DNA from: Siphonodentalium dalli
Lineage: Eukaryota > Mollusca > Scaphopoda > Gadilida > Siphonodentaliidae
Assembly: GCA_032622095.1 (NCBI GenBank)
Contig: CP136062.1
Location: 137,286,351 to 137,350,350 of the forward strand
Direction: 5' to 3'
Length of the DNA: 64,000 nucleotides
Shown piece after piece: positions 58,933 through 64,000 of this stretch; within the stretch, counting starts at the first letter, position 1, and every line of letters begins with the position of its first letter. The notes under the pieces are model-generated. The model was not told the origin of the DNA. It searched no databases and saw nothing but the letters and a program-made list of their open reading frames with translations. The position numbers and the translations under genes were made by a program.

Positions 58933-59280
58933 GCTTGAGGACCAAAGACAGTATTCGTGGAATAGTCGGGGCAAAGGTCACTCTAGAATGCCAGTTCAGT
59001 GGTCATCAGCAGTGGTTCGCTGTAATGTGGGAAAAAGTGACATCCTCAAATGACGTGGTTACTATAGCAACACTGAGCCCGTATGACGACCCGATATACT
59101 CTTCAGTTTTCGACACAGATATTAAACGCCGACTGTTATCCGAATACACATTTGGATCCGATAGCGTAGACTTTAACCTTGACATTCACCACCTTCAATG
59201 TTCAGACGGAGCCACATATCGTTGCACTGCTGTCACGAGCACGGGGATGTATAAAAGTTTGACCAAACTAAGGGTAACGG
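58933..59280 (+). CDS. Immunoglobulin-domain exon (exon 2 of the Ig gene)
   Basis: The exon is bounded by a strong acceptor (ATTTTTTTCCAG) and a strong donor (GG|GTAAGT), with phase 1 at both ends, the classic symmetric Ig-module exon. It encodes 116 residues with the Ig-fold landmarks in order: VTLECQFSG (first Cys), FAVMWEKV (core Trp), a segment with YTFGSDSVDFNLDIHHLQ, then DGATYRCTAV (D-x-A-x-Y-x-C, second Cys) and a closing strand TKLRVTG. It is a V- or I-set-like extracellular domain. Cys-to-Cys spacing of about 70 residues fits. It joins in frame with the signal exon at 30057-30129. Without the donor the frame would read on to a stop at 59391-59393, giving a short secreted form. Ligand and function cannot be inferred. 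Confidence 0.85.
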
Positions 59281-59984
59281 GTAAGTATAATTCTCTCGTG
59301 AACATAAAGGCCGTAAACGACCATGTTGTTTCTGAACCAAAACGCCAGATGACGTCCGAAAACAAATGGATGTATGACTGTAAACTGAACTAAATGAATG
59401 TCACCTATATTGTTATAAGTTCGAAAGTCTCATTTCCAAGTTGCAAATGGAAAGGTGTTTTCTTGATCACTATAGAGCTTGGTATAGGAGGACTATTACC
59501 CGACAGAACCCACATGTTCCTTATAACCGCGATCGGAAGAGGGTTTATGGTGTTTCTAACTGGTTATTGGTTAGTTATTTGATTAAAATTAATTCACTTG
59601 TAGAGATACCCAGTTAATATGTTCAACAAACATTATGTAGAGTTGTTACATCTGCACACTGACTATACTACTGTGTCCTACCGTCCAAGCATTTGGTCAA
59701 CTCAGATGCAAAGAGTAATCACTGAAAGGGGGATTCTAACTAGTCATATGGTTTACTAACAATCGTGCTGCTTGCAAATCTATAAATGGAATTTCTCGGT
59801 CCACTTATAAAGTTAATATTGATTTTTACGTATTCTTATATTGATTGGGTTGGCACATGTGTCAAATTTATCTACATGTAAAACACAAAACACCACATGG
59901 GCAATTACACCAATTTGGTATAAAACGAACTGAAGGTCCGGCATCATGCAAGAAATATCGTACTGCCAACTCATATTATACCCC
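59281..59984. other. Stretch after the Ig exon, no gene seen
   Basis: Presumed intron. The read-through frame of the Ig exon ends at 59391-59393. A hydrophobic frame at 59394-59582 has no splice acceptor before it and is not supported as an exon. Confidence 0.4.
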
Positions 59985-60660
59985 CACTTTCGAAGAAAAT
60001 GGGGGGTATACTGGATTGACTGCGTCTGTCCGTCACACTTTCTCCCTCCGTGTGTCCGTCCGTCCGTCTGTCCGCCATCCGTCCGTCCGTCCGACCTCAT
60101 AACTCGAACAACTATGAATCGATTTCAATAATATTTTGTATGCAATCTCCTTAGGACCGCCTCCCCGCATGATGCTAATTGCGGTGCGGTCCGACGTTTT
60201 TTTTAAAGTTACGCCTTACTTTTCGACTTATTTTGACTTAGAAAATTCTGTCCGACTTAATAACTTTAACAAATATGAACCGATTTCAATAATTTTTGGT
60301 ATACATGCTTCTCACAACACCCTCTCTACACGATGCGGCTCAGGGTTGGCTCGTACTGTTTTTCCTAACATTACACTTCATTTTCGACTTATTTTGACTT
60401 AGAAAATGTTTTGATTTTTTGTTTGTGGATGCTTTTTTCCCTGGAGTTGTGTGCCTTCTTAGCAGAAGTTTGGTTTGACTGACGAAACTCTCGACAAAAG
60501 CCATCTTAAATGTTAAGGTTGCGTTTCATTTTCTACCCTTTTTGGGGTTTCTGCAATCATTCGAACAAATATGAACCAATTTAAATATTTTTTTCTGTAC
60601 AAGCTTCTTGCGACACCTTATCGATAATATTAATCAAAATTTTTCTTTAAAGTTAAAAAT
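59985..60660 (+). repeat. CCGT-rich simple repeat followed by ~155-bp tandem units
   Basis: (CCGT)n-like sequence lies at about 60050-60094. Three diverged units follow, each containing AACAAATATGAACCGATTTC and AATAATTTTTGTAT, starting near 60105, 60262 and 60556. The first two carry TTTCGACTTATTTTGACTTA. Confidence 0.6.
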
Positions 60661-61024
60661 CTTCATTAATCGGACAACGCTCACTCTAGTGGGTACGACT
60701 TGAGTACAAATCGACGGGAATATTACTTACGCATGGCAGCAAAACCGGAATGCAATGAATAGAACGCAAGCTCGTCGACGAGATATTCTCGTACAATTTT
60801 CAGGCAAATGTATCAAATAAAATGTTAGATTATATGCATACTTGTCCAAGAAATGTATTAGTTTTATTCTATAGTCAGCTGATGTCTTGAGTTGACGCCC
60901 GTCTCGATATATATTTTTTTACACGATTTGTTCTAAATGCAACCAAATCCACATCCGTTAATTAGTTGTGTTTAAGTTTCGTATACGGAAATTTATAAAT
61001 TAAAGCCACTTGACGGTTTGCACT

Positions 61025-61545
61025 CCAAAATACACTTAATAATATTCGCCTTTGAACTGCTCCCGGTATCAAAATAGGCCGAATAATACTAGAAACTAAC
61101 TTTCTACGAGCATTATATGTCCCAGAAAGACGCATGGAAGTCATAAAAAACATGAACACGATGTTTGGATCCCAAACACAAAACAGCCTTTTGCACGGCA
61201 TGGAACAGAAAAGAGCGTTCCGTGTCAGTCTATTCCTGACCTTGTAGAAAATAAAGAGCGTTTATTTCACTTTTTACTTTAAACATATTTTAATGTATCA
61301 ATAAAGATAATATACATAAGGATCGGGGCACAAGTTACAAAAATTTAAAAAATGTCTGAAAAATTTAAAACAGCTGCATGGAAAATAACAGTGACCACGG
61401 CAAGTAGTTTTCCGCGCATGCATATGAGGCCAGTATATCAATATTTCATGTATTTTTCAATCGTTCTTATACCTCCTACAAATTACGTATAGACAACATT
61501 TGGAAGCTCGAATGAACCATGTCCGTTTAATTTATGAATCCCGCC
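61025..61545 (+). repeat. Interspersed repeat R1, copy 3 (partial)
   Basis: Direct-orientation match to about 6400-6770: CCCAGAAAGACGC, GAACACGATGTT, GGCATGGAACAGAAAAGAGC, GTATATCAATA-TTCATGTAT, and ACATTTGGAAGCTCGAATG. Confidence 0.6.
61213..61262 (+). repeat. Paired GAGCGTT box, 43-bp spacing
   Basis: GAGCGTT at 61213 and 61256. The core contains TATTCCTGACCTTG. It lies within R1 copy 3, like the 6.6-kb pair in copy 1. Confidence 0.7.
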
Positions 61546-62162
61546 ATACACTAATTTTCATAAAATAATTAAATTTGATTTTGTTTTATGATAGCCTGTT
61601 AACCGGAACGTTTTCAGCAAACATCTTTGACTCAAGTTAAATAATATTAAATACATTATCGATACTTGGTCGTTTTTACAACAGGGCTTTATTGAAATTG
61701 GCGAATAGTCTCCCGTTAAGCATTACAAGTTTAACAGTAAAACATTAGTCGATCTGTTGACAATATTAACTGCAGATTAACGAGCCCGAGCAAACCTGTA
61801 TAATGTTCAACGTATTTGCTATCTACGTGTACAATAATTATTTAAAGAGTGTGCGATCAGCAAAACACAGCACCGTGACGATTTTTGGAGAGTGATTCAC
61901 GGTGACCACTCAACGCCGAACGCTTGAGTGGCGAGAATTGGCAAGCGCTATGGTGCACTGGACTTTGTGTTGGCAGTTTTACCCAAACCTCACTATATAC
62001 GACAATGAATCACCGCGATACACCATGCATGGTTCACCGATAATCACCGAGAATCTTATATATATATTGCATGCGCGTATAGGTCTAAACTTTCCACAAA
62101 TCGTCATTTTCGCTGTCATTAAAAATTTGAACGAGTAAAGACAAGACAACTATATATATAAA

Positions 62163-62535
62163 CTAGCTGAAACAGGCTCCCCGTGTGAGCTTCACGCATA
62201 TGACGGACAACCATACTCATATAAATATATCCTTGTGAAAACAGGTTCATATTGGACCTAAATATTTACATTGATTCTTCATTGAAATTATTTGGTTCTG
62301 GAATAAGCCCATAGAGGACCAGTTATTCAGTTGGATGGTGCGGGTCACAGTGAAAACACATATATAAAGTGAGTACATCTGGTGCTGAAATAGGCCCATA
62401 GTGAGCTTATTATTCTTTATTTTTTTATTGACTTAATTATATGTTTTTAGATCAAATTTTTGAAAAAGTAACACCGTTATGACCTCCGCCAGGGTACCCC
62501 GAGTCACCACACCAAATTTGGTTGAAATCGGACCA
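62163..62535 (-). mobile_element. Helitron-like element, 5'-truncated
   Basis: The minus-strand 3' end CAGCTAG (last base 62163, followed by T) matches that of element B at 32973. The interior shares CATCTGGTGCTG, GGTTCATATTGGACCTAAAT and ACACCAAATTTGGTTGAAAT. Similarity stops near 62535 without a TC end. Confidence 0.55.
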
Positions 62536-63133
62536 GCAAGCTCACCGCAGCTTACTAACCGCGAAACAACAATCACAGTGAATCATGGTGATCAACAGTG
62601 GGGTTAGTTCCCCCTCCCGGTGTTGAGTGTTTTGCTTATCGCACATTCTTTAGATACTGTAATTGGCGTGGAGCTGGTATTTTGTAAGGGCGAACTATAC
62701 CCAAAGAGTAAACAGACCAGGGGCCGGGGGAAGTTATAACCCCTCGTCACTATGGAACTTCTGATATGATTGTGTTTACTTTCAACATATGTGCATAAAA
62801 CAAAGACCTGTACACATCATTCATCGGGTCGAGGGTTCATAAACAACAGGGTACGTTTTCAACACAAACTACTTGAACGCCTCACATAAATAATCGAATA
62901 CCTTTCCGCAAAGTATATCTTAAACATAATACTCTGAGTGAAAGCGCGAACGCGCTCATATACATACTCCCTTGATTACTAAATGTAAACCCATAAACTT
63001 TCCAATGTTTAATTCGTACATACGCGAGCAGTATGTCAAGTTTACAGATGGCAGTGAAACCAATTTCCATTCTCAATTAAAAAAGGTGTTGGAACATGTT
63101 AGAAAGCCCCAACTCTTAACTTCTACCTGACAG
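62536..63133. other. Stretch with no recognised gene
   Basis: No coding or repeat structure stands out before the candidate exon at 63134. Confidence 0.4.
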
Positions 63134-63354
63134 GCGAAGCAAGCATTGATTTGGGGAAACGAGAGTTCCTTGGCGCCGGTGCCGACATGTATATGTTATT
63201 GATGAGATTGGGAACGGAACGCCACTCGTCGGAGTCATTACAAAATAGAGGTTTACGACGAGCCCTTAAGCACCTCTCAATGAGCAATGATTCCAAGTTG
63301 TTTTACGAGCCCGTGGGTGGGATTCCGTCAAGAAACCTCCCGCAATATTTATGA
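63134..63354 (+). CDS. Candidate 3' exon, possibly of the Ig gene
   Basis: A pyrimidine-containing acceptor (CTTCTACCTGACAG) precedes a frame that is open in phase 1, the phase left by the Ig exon donor at 59280. It encodes about 73 residues (GEASIDLGKREFLGAGADMY, then MLLMRLGTERHSSES..., ending RNLPQYL) and stops with TGA at 63352-63354. It is moderately GC-rich for the region and hydrophilic, with no membrane segment, so if joined directly the product would be secreted. A transmembrane exon could still lie between, though I found none. Phase agreement alone has a one-in-three chance, and I do not recognise the peptide. Confidence 0.35.
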
Positions 63355-63826
63355 TGACCACATTCATAATGAATCATCTAACGACGAGTTCGGTGCATGG
63401 CGAAGAACATCTGCCTATACCATTAAAATCAGATCCGATGATACTCACGTCTGTGGTGTATAGTTTGGCCGGAGATGTTATTGTTCTGGTATTATGTCCG
63501 ACGTTCTGGACAAATTGATTTCGTAATTGCCGGAACTAATCACACAGAGGGGCCTTGTAGCCTTAATCAACTAACTTATATTGATTGGAAAATGGTCGCC
63601 AATATGCCGTGAAGTGTTTCTGAAGATTTCAACTTGATACGTCAACGAAAAAAATATTTCGACTCAAAAAGAGTGGAGAATCTTTTAATGTGCAATATAT
63701 AGTGCTGACCATTTCTTTACTAAATGGATTCTCCCATTAAGTTAGTACATTGTACCTTGGAACGGTCTATTATTCATATGGAGGACTGGACAAGAATTAT
63801 ACGCAGACGACAAATAATACAAGTGC
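63355..63826. other. Stretch with no recognised gene
   Basis: If the preceding exon is terminal, this would hold its 3' UTR. No clear AATAAA in a convincing position was seen. Confidence 0.3.
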
Positions 63827-63830
63827 TTAA

Positions 63831-64000
63831 CCCTTTCAGTGCCAGGGGCCGATCTCTAATCGGCCCTATTATAAATTTACGGTCTGTATAATCTGCCCTA
63901 AAAAAATAACTCTTTTTTTTAGTTGAATTTTTTTGGGTATGCTTAAGCATGCTATAGCGAATGTAAAAACGAACGGGATAAAACCTTAGGGGTGTGTTAT
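63831..64000 (+). mobile_element. Left end of a second piggyBac-type element, cut by the window edge
   Basis: TTAA (63827-63830) is followed by CCCTTTCAGTGCCAGGGGCC, then GATCTCTAATCGGCCC. This closely matches the complemented right end of the element at 56359-56589, including the subterminal GGCCGAT hairpin. Confidence 0.7.

Noticed and set aside
59394..59582. Hydrophobic 62-codon frame after the Ig exon, as a transmembrane exon
   Set aside because: It begins after the read-through stop with no acceptor in the correct phase.

Overview
This window reads as AT-rich nuclear DNA of an animal, not a prokaryote. There are no long dense ORFs, operons or ribosome-binding sites. Coding signal is confined to short exon-like blocks with splice signals, and most recognisable sequence is eukaryotic mobile DNA (LINEs, hAT, Helitron, piggyBac-type, Tc1/mariner-type and pogo-like). 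The element mix and style suggest a marine invertebrate, perhaps a lophotrochozoan such as a mollusc; that is an inference, not a firm call.

Layout. 0-6 kb: largely featureless, with one good coding exon on the minus strand (4597-5145, function not recognised) and one weak degenerate exon (2486-2637). 6-22 kb: repeats, including an interspersed family in inverted copies (6.1-7.1 and 20.2-21.3 kb), a minus-strand Helitron (10854-11399), a 2860-bp hAT element with 8-bp target duplications (14019-16878) carrying two head-to-tail Helitrons, a broken unknown ORF (17255-17679), a pogo-like transposase relic (18528-18886), and a TIR element with a likely 8-bp duplication (20553-20880). 24.4-27.5 kb: a 5'-truncated LINE on the minus strand with endonuclease and reverse transcriptase, broken by two stops and three frameshifts. 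29.4-29.7 kb: a 63-bp minisatellite.

30-64 kb: the best gene. A signal-peptide exon (30057-30129) and an immunoglobulin-domain exon (58933-59280) lie on the plus strand in matching phase 1, implying one secreted or cell-surface Ig-superfamily gene with an intron of about 28.8 kb. A possible 3' exon lies at 63134-63354. The presumed intron is packed with nested Helitrons, several families of inverted-repeat elements, a four-unit satellite, a long ATC microsatellite and pieces of a CR1-like LINE apparently split by later insertions.

Two patterns fit no standard feature type. (1) A heptamer GAGCGTT, usually within AATAAAGAGCGTT, occurs in same-orientation pairs 42-44 bp apart at seven loci. (2) Several islands are made of many diverged copies of one short palindrome, a different palindrome in each island. 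All calls come from reading the sequence; no database search was run.
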